Shown here piece after piece: positions 45,014-54,193 of a stretch of 64,000 bases of DNA. Positions within the stretch are counted from its first letter, which is position 1; every line of letters starts with the position of its first letter. Made by a program: the position numbers and the translations under genes. The DNA is from an uncultured bacterium (GTDB lineage: Bacteria; Bacteroidota; Bacteroidia; Bacteroidales; Bacteroidaceae): assembly GCA_905215345.1 (NCBI GenBank), contig CAJMPR010000014.1:50924-114923 (forward strand), in the 5' to 3' direction. A model generated the notes under the pieces. The model saw only the letters and a program-made list of their open reading frames with translations. It did no database searches and was not told where the DNA came from.

Positions 45014-45631
45014 CTAAAGTTGGTATGTCTTAAAAAGAAGTTTTACCCTGTGGAAAAGAGCTTTACTCTGGAATTTGTCGCAATAGTCCATCAACAAATC
45101 TTTGTTCAAATCATCTTGCATGTAATCTTCATCCAAGCGTAATTCTTTTAACTCTTGTTCGCTATTGTAGAACGGATAAAGGTATAACAAATCGAGCAAT
45201 GCCTTTTCAGGTGTTGCAAACTGTATGGTGTGGTTGTCTGCGATTGGCTTCAAGTCGTATCCGAACATCAGATTTTCCTTGACACTATGATAAGAGTATT
45301 CTCCAATGTCATTGCAAAATGATGCGGTTTTCAACGATGTTACACTAACAATTTGTACTACCGCTTCCGGTATCATTCCGTAAAATGCTAATGCCGTATG
45401 CAGGCTAATGTAGGATGGCTGATAAATACGGTTGGCAAAGTAAAGAGGGTAATCTGGCTTCTTCTTATATTCCGTAAAAGTGAAATATCCTTGCCGTAAC
45501 CGGATAAGATACCCTTTCTTTACCCAACGGGTAAGATTATTCCGGTCAAAATCGGGTTGCCATGCATATACCTGATAGATATTGAAGCACGCCAAATCAA
45601 ACATTTTATTCTTAAATTCCAAAAAGGCCAT
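45014..45631 (-). CDS. AbiEi-like (type IV antitoxin domain) protein
   Basis: The 205-residue protein has an N-terminal winged-helix (FDRNNLTRWVKKGYLIRLRQGYFTF) and an AbiEi-like body (YISLHTALAFYGMIPE, TPEKALLDLLYL). AbiEi represses the abiE operon and antagonises the nucleotidyltransferase toxin AbiEii. No AbiEii gene is adjacent, so this may be an orphan regulator or may act with the neighbouring ATPase, whose promoter is similar. Confidence 0.7.
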   Translation of the reverse strand: MAFLEFKNKMFDLACFNIYQVYAWQPDFDRNNLTRWVKKGYLIRLRQGYFTFTEYKKKPDYPLYFANRIYQPSYISLHTALAFYGMIPEAVVQIVSVTSLKTASFCNDIGEYSYHSVKENLMFGYDLKPIADNHTIQFATPEKALLDLLYLYPFYNSEQELKELRLDEDYMQDDLNKDLLMDYCDKFQSKALFHRVKLLFKTYQL

Positions 45632-45657
45632 TTCTTTATTTTGTTTCTATTATGCTG

Positions 45658-45665
45658 CAAATATA
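45658..45665 (-). promoter_or_regulatory. Promoter -7 box for the AbiEi-like gene
   Basis: The minus strand reads TATATTTG, an exact TAnnTTTG match, 27 bp before the start codon. Confidence 0.55.
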
Positions 45666-45787
45666 GTGCATTTTAGAAATAAAACAAAATATTGGGATAA
45701 GTTGGGGAGATTTTTGTCCTGTTAACAAGACGAAAATAGGCTGTTTTTGTTTTGCCTATAAGACAAAATGACTAGCATCGGACTTCT

Positions 45788-45826
45788 ACTCTGCAACCGC
45801 CGCAACTGTTACAGCGGTTACAGAGT
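45788..45826 (-). terminator. Hairpin after the HerA gene
   Basis: ACTCTGCAACCGC (45788-45800) pairs with GCGGTTACAGAGT (45814-45826) with one mismatch. It lies 29 bp beyond the herA stop codon. The following tract is not strongly T-rich, so it may be a weak terminator or RNA-stabilising hairpin. Confidence 0.5.
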
Positions 45827-45854
45827 AAGATACACCAATAACTCAGTAGTGAAA

Positions 45855-47954
45855 CTACAGTAAATCATCCTCCTCTTCCTCTGGTTCTGGACTTTGACTA
45901 CCTTGCCAGTCACCTACAATTTTATCCCAATCAATAACTCTTTCCTTTTTCCCAGTCCAAATATCCCAGAATTCGGGGTCATTTGATTTTGGTCTGTGTT
46001 CTTTAGGTAAATGATTCATCTCGACTAATACCGGAATAGGAAATGCCCATCCCACAAGAATTGCTTTTCTGGAAGGCAATATTGGTAATTCTTTTAATAG
46101 TCCACTTAAACTGTCAGGAACAAGTTTCTTCACTAATTCTTGGTCTCTGTCATTTACAATCCGATGGAGCAGGAATGTATTACACTGGGAAAGGACGGTC
46201 TGTGATAGTTCAGAAGGCCTTTGAGAAGATAGAACCATACTTAGTCCAAATTTTCGACCTTCTCTCGCGATTCTCTCAAATGTCTCTAAACAAATATTTC
46301 CATTTATGCCAAAATCTCGTAAGAAAGTATGAGCTTCTTCAAGAACTATAGTGGTAGGAAGTTCTTGTTTATTAATTTTGCGGTAACGCTGTACGGCTTC
46401 AAAAGTCAAACGAGATAATACAGCTACCACAATATGTATTATATCAGAAGGGATTAGGGATAAGTCTATCAATGTTATTTGTCCATTCTCTGCGTTATTC
46501 GTACCAATATATAAATTCAGCCATTCCTCAAGGGAAATATCATCCTTGGGATTAACTACACCCTTGAGTCTTTCATCTGCAAATAAGAATTTCATTCTTA
46601 GTGAGAGTATTTGAACAAATTGAATTATGTTTCCTCCTTGGCTCTGTGCTAATTGTTCCAAATAAGGAATTAAATCATTTATATCAAAAGAAATAGGAGT
46701 ATCTGGGTTTATTTGTCCCACATCTATTTGAGTTGTCCCCACTAATGCAATGACTGTTTCTACCTCATTTAACATCTTATTTATGTCCTCATGAGAAAAT
46801 GAATTGAATCGTCCTTGTTGCCACTCCCTACTTGATAATATTTGCTTGAAATTAGTATTCGAATTATGATAAACATTTTTAAATTCAGTTTTATCTTCAG
46901 GTATAAATTCATAATGAAAATCTAAATCAGATGAAATATTCTGTAAAACGCCTACCATACCCATGAATTGTGCAAACTGCGCTGTTGTTGGCAAATTTGA
47001 AAGGAAAGCCAGTAAAACATTTTTTGTCGAATTTAAGAAACTGTTAATTCGTATCAAATTCGAATTTAAAAGTTGTCGCCCTCTTTTCAAATCCAAAAGA
47101 GATTGCAGTAACAATGGTCTTTGAGCTCCCGGTGCAGCTTGTGAGAAACTAATCCATTCATGCGAATTCCACATCCATGCGGGTAATTTTAGTTGGTCAA
47201 ATCCATCTTCAGAATCATCCAATTTAATAGCAAAACGCTTGACTTTTCCCTCCCCTAAATCATCAAAGGCATTAAAGTATTCTCCATTTGGGTCTAATAC
47301 AATAAACCTTGAATTTAAGGGTTTATCCTTATCCACTTTACTTTTTTCAGCCTCAGTCAATGACCATCTAATCAAACCTGCAACAGAACATGACTTTCCA
47401 CTCCCAGTATTACCGAGTACTGCCAAATGGCGTCCAAATAATTTGTCTGGATTTACTTTTATAGGAGCATTACTGGCCAGTGGAGAAACACCAATCTCTA
47501 TTTTTCCATCTGGATTTTCGACAATTGCATTTAATTGCCTATCTGTTGGCAGAATAACATTATCTCCAACAGAAGGAAAACTATATACTCCTCTTTCTAT
47601 CTCGAAATTATTTTCTTTAGTTTTCTTTAGAATTCCCAAAGGCGTTACTATCATTTTCCGTAGAGGAAAAGGAAGGTCTATTAATTCAAAGTCTCGAAAG
47701 CCCTTTCTAATTGGATAATTCGAATATTGAATGCCAATCCAATTAATTACAGCAACAATAGCCCCTGTTTCATTTGGAATTAAGACATAACCATTTATCT
47801 TGGGGAAATGAGTGGGCACTCCAGTGTTAATTGCAACATTCTGGGGTGCGTTAGTTTCAAGTAAAACCTTAATCTCAGAAGGAGATACAGATTCTATAGT
47901 CCCAATCGTTAAATTCCGTATTTCATCAAAGTCAAAAAATGTACTCATAATCAT
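45855..47954 (-). CDS. herA: HerA-type ATPase of a SIR2-HerA defence system
   Basis: The 699-residue protein has an N-terminal HAS-barrel-like region, then the HerA/FtsK ATPase: Walker A GNTGSGKS (181-188), Walker B TTIVLEEAHTFL near 535, and SQRPSELSQTVLSQCNTFLLHR as the arginine-finger region. HerA forms hexameric DNA translocases. Here it lies 5 bp after a SIR2 gene; the pair is a known anti-phage system in which HerA and SIR2 assemble and degrade NAD+. The start could be 47954 or 47948. Confidence 0.9.
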   Translation of the reverse strand: MIMSTFFDFDEIRNLTIGTIESVSPSEIKVLLETNAPQNVAINTGVPTHFPKINGYVLIPNETGAIVAVINWIGIQYSNYPIRKGFRDFELIDLPFPLRKMIVTPLGILKKTKENNFEIERGVYSFPSVGDNVILPTDRQLNAIVENPDGKIEIGVSPLASNAPIKVNPDKLFGRHLAVLGNTGSGKSCSVAGLIRWSLTEAEKSKVDKDKPLNSRFIVLDPNGEYFNAFDDLGEGKVKRFAIKLDDSEDGFDQLKLPAWMWNSHEWISFSQAAPGAQRPLLLQSLLDLKRGRQLLNSNLIRINSFLNSTKNVLLAFLSNLPTTAQFAQFMGMVGVLQNISSDLDFHYEFIPEDKTEFKNVYHNSNTNFKQILSSREWQQGRFNSFSHEDINKMLNEVETVIALVGTTQIDVGQINPDTPISFDINDLIPYLEQLAQSQGGNIIQFVQILSLRMKFLFADERLKGVVNPKDDISLEEWLNLYIGTNNAENGQITLIDLSLIPSDIIHIVVAVLSRLTFEAVQRYRKINKQELPTTIVLEEAHTFLRDFGINGNICLETFERIAREGRKFGLSMVLSSQRPSELSQTVLSQCNTFLLHRIVNDRDQELVKKLVPDSLSGLLKELPILPSRKAILVGWAFPIPVLVEMNHLPKEHRPKSNDPEFWDIWTGKKERVIDWDKIVGDWQGSQSPEPEEEEDDLL

Positions 47955-47959
47955 TGGTA

Positions 47960-49237
47960 TTATTTATCTTGGGATTCTCCAGAATCTGCCGGATTCTTTT
48001 GGTTAGTAATGCCTCTCTTCTCCAAATTCCTCACAAATCTTTCTTGTATTCTATCAATTGCAGCTTTGGGTAAATAATTCTTTACTAAAGGTTCTATACT
48101 TCCAATATGATTACCAACAATTAAGGTAACTTGTGCTGGGTTTACTGAGTCATAAAATTTTTTAATCCGCCCTGAAGCAGTATCGTATGAAATGATTACC
48201 AAATGAGTTGATGGTAAGGTTAACATATCTCCTATAACTCTGTTTATATGCGAATCGCCAAATCCATATCCGTATGTAATGATAACTGAGTTTGGTCTGC
48301 AAACAGCAGAAGAAAAATCTCTAAACAATTCAGAATAGGGGAAATATGCAGTATCTATACCTTTCGATGAATTCGGATAAATTACGGAAAAATCTTTGGG
48401 ATTTTCTGGTATTAAGAAAGTATCCTCTTTTACTCCAAATTCAAGAGGAATTTTGGAAATTGTATTTGATTCAAACTTCCAATCTATAGAGCCATGTAAT
48501 TTAGTGAACCTGATAACCCCTTCCACATACCTGGGTTCTCCTCTAATTCCGGGTGGATTATAATGATAATCAAGTTCTAACTTTGTTGTCCGGAATATAG
48601 GTTTTATTTTTCCTATGAATCTATCTATGGTTAATATTCCAGCAGAATCAAGGCCAATCTCAATAAAACGGTCATAATTAGTGGTAAAAATATTCGTTCT
48701 TTCTCTGGTTGCAGTTCTGCTCGAAAAACTAATCAAGAATGATTTCAATATTCCTAATACTTCACTAAACTTAGTGCTATTCAAAAACTCACTCTCCGTT
48801 TTTATTACATTTCTTATGAATAGGCTCAATTTCGTATTTATCTCTTTTTCAAGAATAGCTGCATCGGCATGTTTTAGGATTTTCAATCCATGCAATAATT
48901 CTAATGCACACCTGAAATCATCCTCTATATTAGCATTCCCTCGTCCTAATTCGACCGCGTTTTTCTCAGACCACTCTTTAATGTTATCCTTATTACAGTC
49001 AAAATCAATTCGGCCCATGCCTTGAGATGGTATTTCGGCTAAGAATGCTAATGCAGCTGTTAGTCCGGTACCAGTTAACAAGGAGAAATGTTCACTTTGG
49101 AAAATAGCCGTTAACCAAGGCTCTATTTTGTTTCGAAGAAAATCTATTTTAGATTCATCAATATCACTAGAGCTAAACGAATCTATGTCGTTATTTATTT
49201 TCAGAATATTCTCTGCATCCCAATTGATTTCTGTCAT
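47960..49237 (-). CDS. SIR2-family NADase of a SIR2-HerA defence system
   Basis: The 425-residue protein has SIR2 motifs: LLTGTGLT (53-60, the GAG-like loop), TTNYDRFIE with Asn187/Asp189, KLHGSIDW with catalytic His248, and YGYGFGDSHIN (322-332). In defence systems SIR2 domains hydrolyse NAD+ and cause abortive infection. The 5-bp spacing to HerA makes them a unit. A box TTACTTTG lies 40 bp or so upstream of the ATG, one base short of the usual -7 spacing. Confidence 0.9.
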   Translation of the reverse strand: MTEINWDAENILKINNDIDSFSSSDIDESKIDFLRNKIEPWLTAIFQSEHFSLLTGTGLTAALAFLAEIPSQGMGRIDFDCNKDNIKEWSEKNAVELGRGNANIEDDFRCALELLHGLKILKHADAAILEKEINTKLSLFIRNVIKTESEFLNSTKFSEVLGILKSFLISFSSRTATRERTNIFTTNYDRFIEIGLDSAGILTIDRFIGKIKPIFRTTKLELDYHYNPPGIRGEPRYVEGVIRFTKLHGSIDWKFESNTISKIPLEFGVKEDTFLIPENPKDFSVIYPNSSKGIDTAYFPYSELFRDFSSAVCRPNSVIITYGYGFGDSHINRVIGDMLTLPSTHLVIISYDTASGRIKKFYDSVNPAQVTLIVGNHIGSIEPLVKNYLPKAAIDRIQERFVRNLEKRGITNQKNPADSGESQDK

Positions 49238-49345
49238 AATGCTATATTTTTAATATTTTCAAAGTAATGTATTTGTGAGCATTCAGGCAATACCCTCTTA
49301 CAAAGATATATAAAAAAGAGAGTTAACCTTCTTTTTTGTTAAAAA

Positions 49346-50287
49346 CTATTTGAGAGAAAGCATCTCCAACAAATTGTTTGACTCCTCTTCAATCCACTGG
49401 TTCTTTTTTATCAGTTGGTTAACCAAGTCTATTTCCTTAGTAGTGAAATAACTTGGAGCTAACCCTGAAAAAGCAATTGAATGATTCCATTTGCTGTTAT
49501 GATGCGGGGAATCAACTGGCAACCTGTTTTGGATATTCGAAGGATAAAGTAAAATGACCTCTTTCCCTTTCGATTTTAGAATGTCTTTTATCCGACAATA
49601 AATTTTCAAACCGTCATAGTCCCAATCGCAAGAATAATATAATGGTTTGTTGAGTTTCTCAGGGCTGATATGATGAATATTCGACGTGTTATTTCCTCCA
49701 ACATACCAGAGTTCTATGTTGTGTTGACGAGCAACATTTGGAGTTTTAAGAAAATCAAGATTCTCACAAAGCACAACCAATTCGGGATTTAGGCAATCAA
49801 CTACAAATCTCCATTGAAGGACTTTAGGGTCTTCCGATGGAAAGTTTTCAATATTCAGTATTTTGAGAACCATTTTGTCCAATCCCGGACGATTTTCCAA
49901 ATATTTAGACCCTCCATATTTGAATACTTCGCCGGAAAATGTACGGCGAGTAGTTAATGATTTTCTCGCCTCTTCTCGCTGGTCTGCAATAAGCATTAAG
50001 GTTTGTATATCTCTTACCGTACATGTTTTTCGTCCGTCTGCTTCCGGGTCAATTGAAAGAAGGAAGTCTTCGTATTGCTGGAAATCTTGTAGAAAGTTCT
50101 TCTCATAATAATCTTTATATCCGTCAAGAGGCACAAAATAGTTGCTATTTCCATGTTGATGTCCAATAAGTTTCCGGCTAAGAAGATGCTTTATTTGACT
50201 GTCGGATTTATTTCCAGCAGGAATTTTCTTTTGTATGTATAATGTATTCATGGCTTTCAAAACTCGCCATATTAAATCGCTTTTCAT
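49346..50287 (-). CDS. jetD: Wadjet JetD / MksG-like Toprim nuclease subunit
   Basis: The 313-residue protein has a winged-helix-like N-terminus and a C-terminal Toprim domain: VVLCENLDFL with Glu175 and YYSCDWDYDG with Asp221, 223 and 225. JetD is the DNA-cleaving part of Wadjet, which cuts circular plasmids after loop extrusion. It overlaps jetC by 4 bp (ATG/TGA), so it is coupled. It ends 108 bp before the SIR2 gene. Confidence 0.85.
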   Translation of the reverse strand: MKSDLIWRVLKAMNTLYIQKKIPAGNKSDSQIKHLLSRKLIGHQHGNSNYFVPLDGYKDYYEKNFLQDFQQYEDFLLSIDPEADGRKTCTVRDIQTLMLIADQREEARKSLTTRRTFSGEVFKYGGSKYLENRPGLDKMVLKILNIENFPSEDPKVLQWRFVVDCLNPELVVLCENLDFLKTPNVARQHNIELWYVGGNNTSNIHHISPEKLNKPLYYSCDWDYDGLKIYCRIKDILKSKGKEVILLYPSNIQNRLPVDSPHHNSKWNHSIAFSGLAPSYFTTKEIDLVNQLIKKNQWIEEESNNLLEMLSLK

Positions 50288-53200
50288 ACCTCAATTACTT
50301 CTTTTAGGTTGTCTTGAATGTCTGTTCTACTACGAATGGCCATTGGAGTATAGTTAATGTTTACATCAACATCCGGATTCCTGTGAAGAATATAGATAAA
50401 CTGCTCATCATAACGTCCCAGTGGATTAATAGCAAAAGTTACAATTTGATAATCATATTCTTGAGCAATTTCATATAATAAATCAAAGTTACTTCCCAAC
50501 CCTTCGGCTTCATCAATGGGCATAAAACGAATACCAGTATCTTTGTTATAATCTTTACTGCCGACGATGGATAATCTTGCAATACACAGCGATGCAATGG
50601 CAGCATAAGTTTGTCCGGTGCTTCCTTTATTTGATTTTCCGCTTGAATCTTGCATTTCAAGACTCAGTTCCATGTAAGAATTGGGGTCTAACAAGTCGTC
50701 GATGGTTATATCATTATTTCGATTGTCTGCCAATTCTTTGAATGCTTCCAGAATTTTTTCGTCGATTGATACGAGTGAGGATAATTTATCGGCAATTGAG
50801 ATTTCAAATAAATTAAGTTGTTCTCCTGCTTTTCTTTTAAAGGCAGATAACCAATCAATAGGAAATTCTTTGACTGAATTCTTGACCAGGTTTAGTTTGT
50901 AATTTCCGCTGATTCGCTTTTCTCCTCCACCAAAGAAACGATTTATTCTACGTACAATATCCTCTTGTGTGCTGATAGCCGAATATACATCATCCAGCAA
51001 GTCTTCTATTTTCCGTATTTTTTTAGAATTTAAATCTCTATTTTTATCGTTAATTTGTTTTAGGTGCGTTTCTATTTTACTAATAACTTCTTCTTCGATT
51101 ACCTTTTCGTGTCCAAAAATATTAGGAAGTAAATGAGCGACTAAGTCTGTAAAATCTTTGCTTTCCCCTTCGAACCGGTGCGATTCACTTGCAATAAAAT
51201 CATTAACTATTCCCTCAAATTGAGCATCATAATTACTCTTAGCTCTAATATACGTTTCCTTTTCCTGCTGAATTTGTGCCTGGGTTATTGAGTTCATATT
51301 TTCTTCATCGGCTGGCAATTTTTGATAAAGAGATTTGTAAGTTTCCTCTTTATTCCGCAACTCAGTCGTAAGTGTATCAAACGTTGATTTATCATTCCTA
51401 AGAGATTCAATTAAATCAATATGCTCTTTCTGAATGTCAAATTCCGTTGCGAAAGAATCGACTTTATCATCACTGTCATAATAAAAATTCAAATCGTAAC
51501 TATATGACTGATTGATTGCAAACAGTTGAGCAATATCTGACAGTAACGTAGCATCGTTTTCGATACTGTTTAATAATTCTTCGGCTTTCTTGACTTTTGC
51601 AGGTAACTTTTCGAGAATTGACTTACTTTCATTTTGTGCATCAATAGCCTCTTTATATTTTTGTTGGGCTTGTTTGTATTCCCTTTCAATGGCATCTTTC
51701 CGTTTCAAACAATCCAAGTAAGATTGAAATTTTTCCACGCTTATATCCAGCAACTTCACTTCTTTGTAATTTGCCAATTCTTCTTTTTTCTGATATACCT
51801 CAATAGCATTGGCAGCATTGTTTAGTTCTAAAAAAATATCATTTAGGCAATTAAGTTGCCTCCGTTCATCTAGTAGTTGCTTTTTTTGTTGTTCAATATT
51901 TTGCGATTGTGATTCGAAGTACTTATTTATTACATCTTGGTCAATCGTGTTAAATCGCTGTTCGGAAACATATTCAACGTATTCCCAAACTCCATTTAAG
52001 TCAATCCAGAATCCGTTCTTTTTTTCTTCAACTTTAGGCTTGTCAAATAATGCGGAAGGTAAAGGTAAGTAGCGTTCTCGTTTAATCGGATTTTCCGGTT
52101 GATTACGTTTTAATGTTTGAAAATGTAACATCAAACTTTCCTCTATTTTCGTCAACGGACGATTGAGTGAAATAGCCCATCGTACCAATGAATCTGGATT
52201 ATTTATATCGGTGTATTCCGACAAAAGTTCAAGATTTTCCAAGCTTGACTTTGTCTCATTGATTCGCTTTGCAAAATACTCATTACCAGTCTTCAATCCT
52301 TTCATCCATTCAGATTGCTCAAAAAATGATTGTATATTTTTATCTGATAGTTTTGATATGAATTCTTGAAGAATTGTATTCCGCTCTTTCAATCTTTGGT
52401 AGTCCTTATAAACTGTTTCAAGAGTTTTTTCATCAATTCTCAAATCATCAATCAATTTTCGAACATCAATTAATGTAGTATATCGTTGCTTAGTAGAAAA
52501 ATGAACATCAGACATTCTTTGCACATCTTCATCAATACTACTTTTTGTTTTTTGCACTTGAATAATATCCTTCGTTGCGGCATTTATCAACTGTTTTAAG
52601 CAGTAAGAGGCTATCAGTATTTTTTCTGAATTTGTTGATATTTTATCTGATAAACGTTTATACTCTTCACGATGGAACAATAATTCTGAGGTAAGATATT
52701 CTTGTTCCTTATTATTTTTAGTTTCTAACAATGATTTTAAAGAACATATCCGCTGATATTTTCTTGTCAGTAGGTTAATGGCATCCAAATTCTGCCCATA
52801 AGAAAGGATAGTACTTTCAAGGTCTTTGACTATCTGAACATATTTATTGTGCAATTCTTTTCTTTTTTCCTGCCCGAATAGAAAATCCAGAAGGCTGTTG
52901 CTTTCTTTTGTGTTTAAGGTTTTCCCGCGAGAAAAGGACTGAATAATTTTTGCGTAATCACTCAACGACTTATCGTTAGCAGACAAATCCAAAGGAAGGA
53001 TATTATTGTTGTATAAAATACGATGGTATGCACTAATTCGTTCCCATTTTTTGAAGACCAGTTGTTTTTCCTCCATTGCTTCTACTAATTCATCTAAATC
53101 AAAAATCGTATCCTCATTTTTAAAGTCAGATGCTTTCAGAGGAACGTGCATTGAAACCAATTTTTCGTTTTCAATTTCCGTACTCGATTGTATGACAAAT

Positions 53201-53541
53201 GGCTTTGTATGTTTGCTTGTACTTTCAAAATAGACTCCAATAACAACAAATTGTTCACTGGCAGTTTCAATGTTCAGGAATGCATAAGCTATATTTGTTC
53301 CTTTTCCCGGAGTCGTTAAAACCAATCCATCCGGGTCACGTCTTTCTTTCAACGTGGCTGTTGCCGATTTGAAAGCTGTCGAGCCAACAAATATCAATTG
53401 GAGTAAATCGGCAATAATGCTTTTGCCCGAAGCACTATCTCCCATGAAGTCAGTTCGTGTCGGATGAAACTCATAATCGTTCTCCTGATGATGAATGAGT
53501 CCTATAGTGGATAAACTATGAATTCGCGGGTAATTTTTCAT
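50284..53541 (-). CDS. jetC: Wadjet JetC / MksB-like SMC ATPase
   Basis: The 1085-residue SMC-like protein has Walker A GDSASGKS at 34-41, long coiled coils (about 180-460 and 560-900) around a hinge-like middle, a signature region NKGSTGQTYAAIASLCIARL and Walker B FMPIDEAEGL near the C-terminus. It is the loop-extruding motor of Wadjet. It overlaps jetB by 26 bp and jetD by 4 bp. Its size and layout match MksB/JetC. Confidence 0.88.
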   Translation of the reverse strand: MKNYPRIHSLSTIGLIHHQENDYEFHPTRTDFMGDSASGKSIIADLLQLIFVGSTAFKSATATLKERRDPDGLVLTTPGKGTNIAYAFLNIETASEQFVVIGVYFESTSKHTKPFVIQSSTEIENEKLVSMHVPLKASDFKNEDTIFDLDELVEAMEEKQLVFKKWERISAYHRILYNNNILPLDLSANDKSLSDYAKIIQSFSRGKTLNTKESNSLLDFLFGQEKRKELHNKYVQIVKDLESTILSYGQNLDAINLLTRKYQRICSLKSLLETKNNKEQEYLTSELLFHREEYKRLSDKISTNSEKILIASYCLKQLINAATKDIIQVQKTKSSIDEDVQRMSDVHFSTKQRYTTLIDVRKLIDDLRIDEKTLETVYKDYQRLKERNTILQEFISKLSDKNIQSFFEQSEWMKGLKTGNEYFAKRINETKSSLENLELLSEYTDINNPDSLVRWAISLNRPLTKIEESLMLHFQTLKRNQPENPIKRERYLPLPSALFDKPKVEEKKNGFWIDLNGVWEYVEYVSEQRFNTIDQDVINKYFESQSQNIEQQKKQLLDERRQLNCLNDIFLELNNAANAIEVYQKKEELANYKEVKLLDISVEKFQSYLDCLKRKDAIEREYKQAQQKYKEAIDAQNESKSILEKLPAKVKKAEELLNSIENDATLLSDIAQLFAINQSYSYDLNFYYDSDDKVDSFATEFDIQKEHIDLIESLRNDKSTFDTLTTELRNKEETYKSLYQKLPADEENMNSITQAQIQQEKETYIRAKSNYDAQFEGIVNDFIASESHRFEGESKDFTDLVAHLLPNIFGHEKVIEEEVISKIETHLKQINDKNRDLNSKKIRKIEDLLDDVYSAISTQEDIVRRINRFFGGGEKRISGNYKLNLVKNSVKEFPIDWLSAFKRKAGEQLNLFEISIADKLSSLVSIDEKILEAFKELADNRNNDITIDDLLDPNSYMELSLEMQDSSGKSNKGSTGQTYAAIASLCIARLSIVGSKDYNKDTGIRFMPIDEAEGLGSNFDLLYEIAQEYDYQIVTFAINPLGRYDEQFIYILHRNPDVDVNINYTPMAIRSRTDIQDNLKEVIEV

Positions 53542-54193
53542 CCTGACTTTCTTTTAATATTTCGTCGATATTGTTAATATAGGGGGCAAACTCACGTGTT
53601 AGCCTGTGAAATGAAGGTAATATCTCAAAACTATCGCCATCCATTTCAATCCATTTTATTTTGCTGAATTCATCAAAGGCATTTTTGATGTAAGCATCTA
53701 TTTTTTCGTCATTAAATTGTGTTGCCTTTTCCTTCTTTGCTTTGGCCAAAGTTTTTATTATGCCAGGCTTCAAATCGGGGTAATCGAGTTTTATTATTCG
53801 TTGAAACTTACTCAACGAGTTAAGCTCAATATTGCAATCATTATAGTAAACCTTGTATAGAAGTAAACCGACAATGATATTTTCTTTTGACATGAGATGT
53901 TTGTGGTTTGTCGGAATTCCATTCTTCAAATCAGGACAAAATTTGAGATAAAAATATGTTTCGGAATCATTGCCTCCTTGTTCGAGTTCAAGTCCCCAAA
54001 ATTCACGATAATATTGCGCCAATGTCGGATAAAACCGTCTTAAGTATGAGCACAGCTCTTTCTGTTTCCCGTACTCCTGAATATGTACTCCGTCTTTTAA
54101 TGCAAAATCAAGCAAGGCAAAAAGTTCTTTACCTTGCTTACAATCCAAGAAATCGTATGGATTTCTTATTTCTGTTTCATCCAAATATCCCAT
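53516..54193 (-). CDS. jetB: Wadjet JetB / MksE-like kleisin-binding subunit
   Basis: The 225-residue protein resembles MukE/MksE: it starts MGYLDETEIRNPYDFLD and contains two winged-helix-like halves (ENIIVGLLLYKVYY; FEILPSFHRLTREFAPYIN). It binds the JetA kleisin. It overlaps jetA by 28 bp and jetC by 26 bp. Assignment rests on size, order and overall similarity, not on catalytic residues. Confidence 0.8.
   Translation of the reverse strand: MGYLDETEIRNPYDFLDCKQGKELFALLDFALKDGVHIQEYGKQKELCSYLRRFYPTLAQYYREFWGLELEQGGNDSETYFYLKFCPDLKNGIPTNHKHLMSKENIIVGLLLYKVYYNDCNIELNSLSKFQRIIKLDYPDLKPGIIKTLAKAKKEKATQFNDEKIDAYIKNAFDEFSKIKWIEMDGDSFEILPSFHRLTREFAPYINNIDEILKESQDEKLPANS

Noticed and set aside
45014..45631. 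Complete AbiE toxin-antitoxin system
   Set aside because: No AbiEii nucleotidyltransferase is present on either side.
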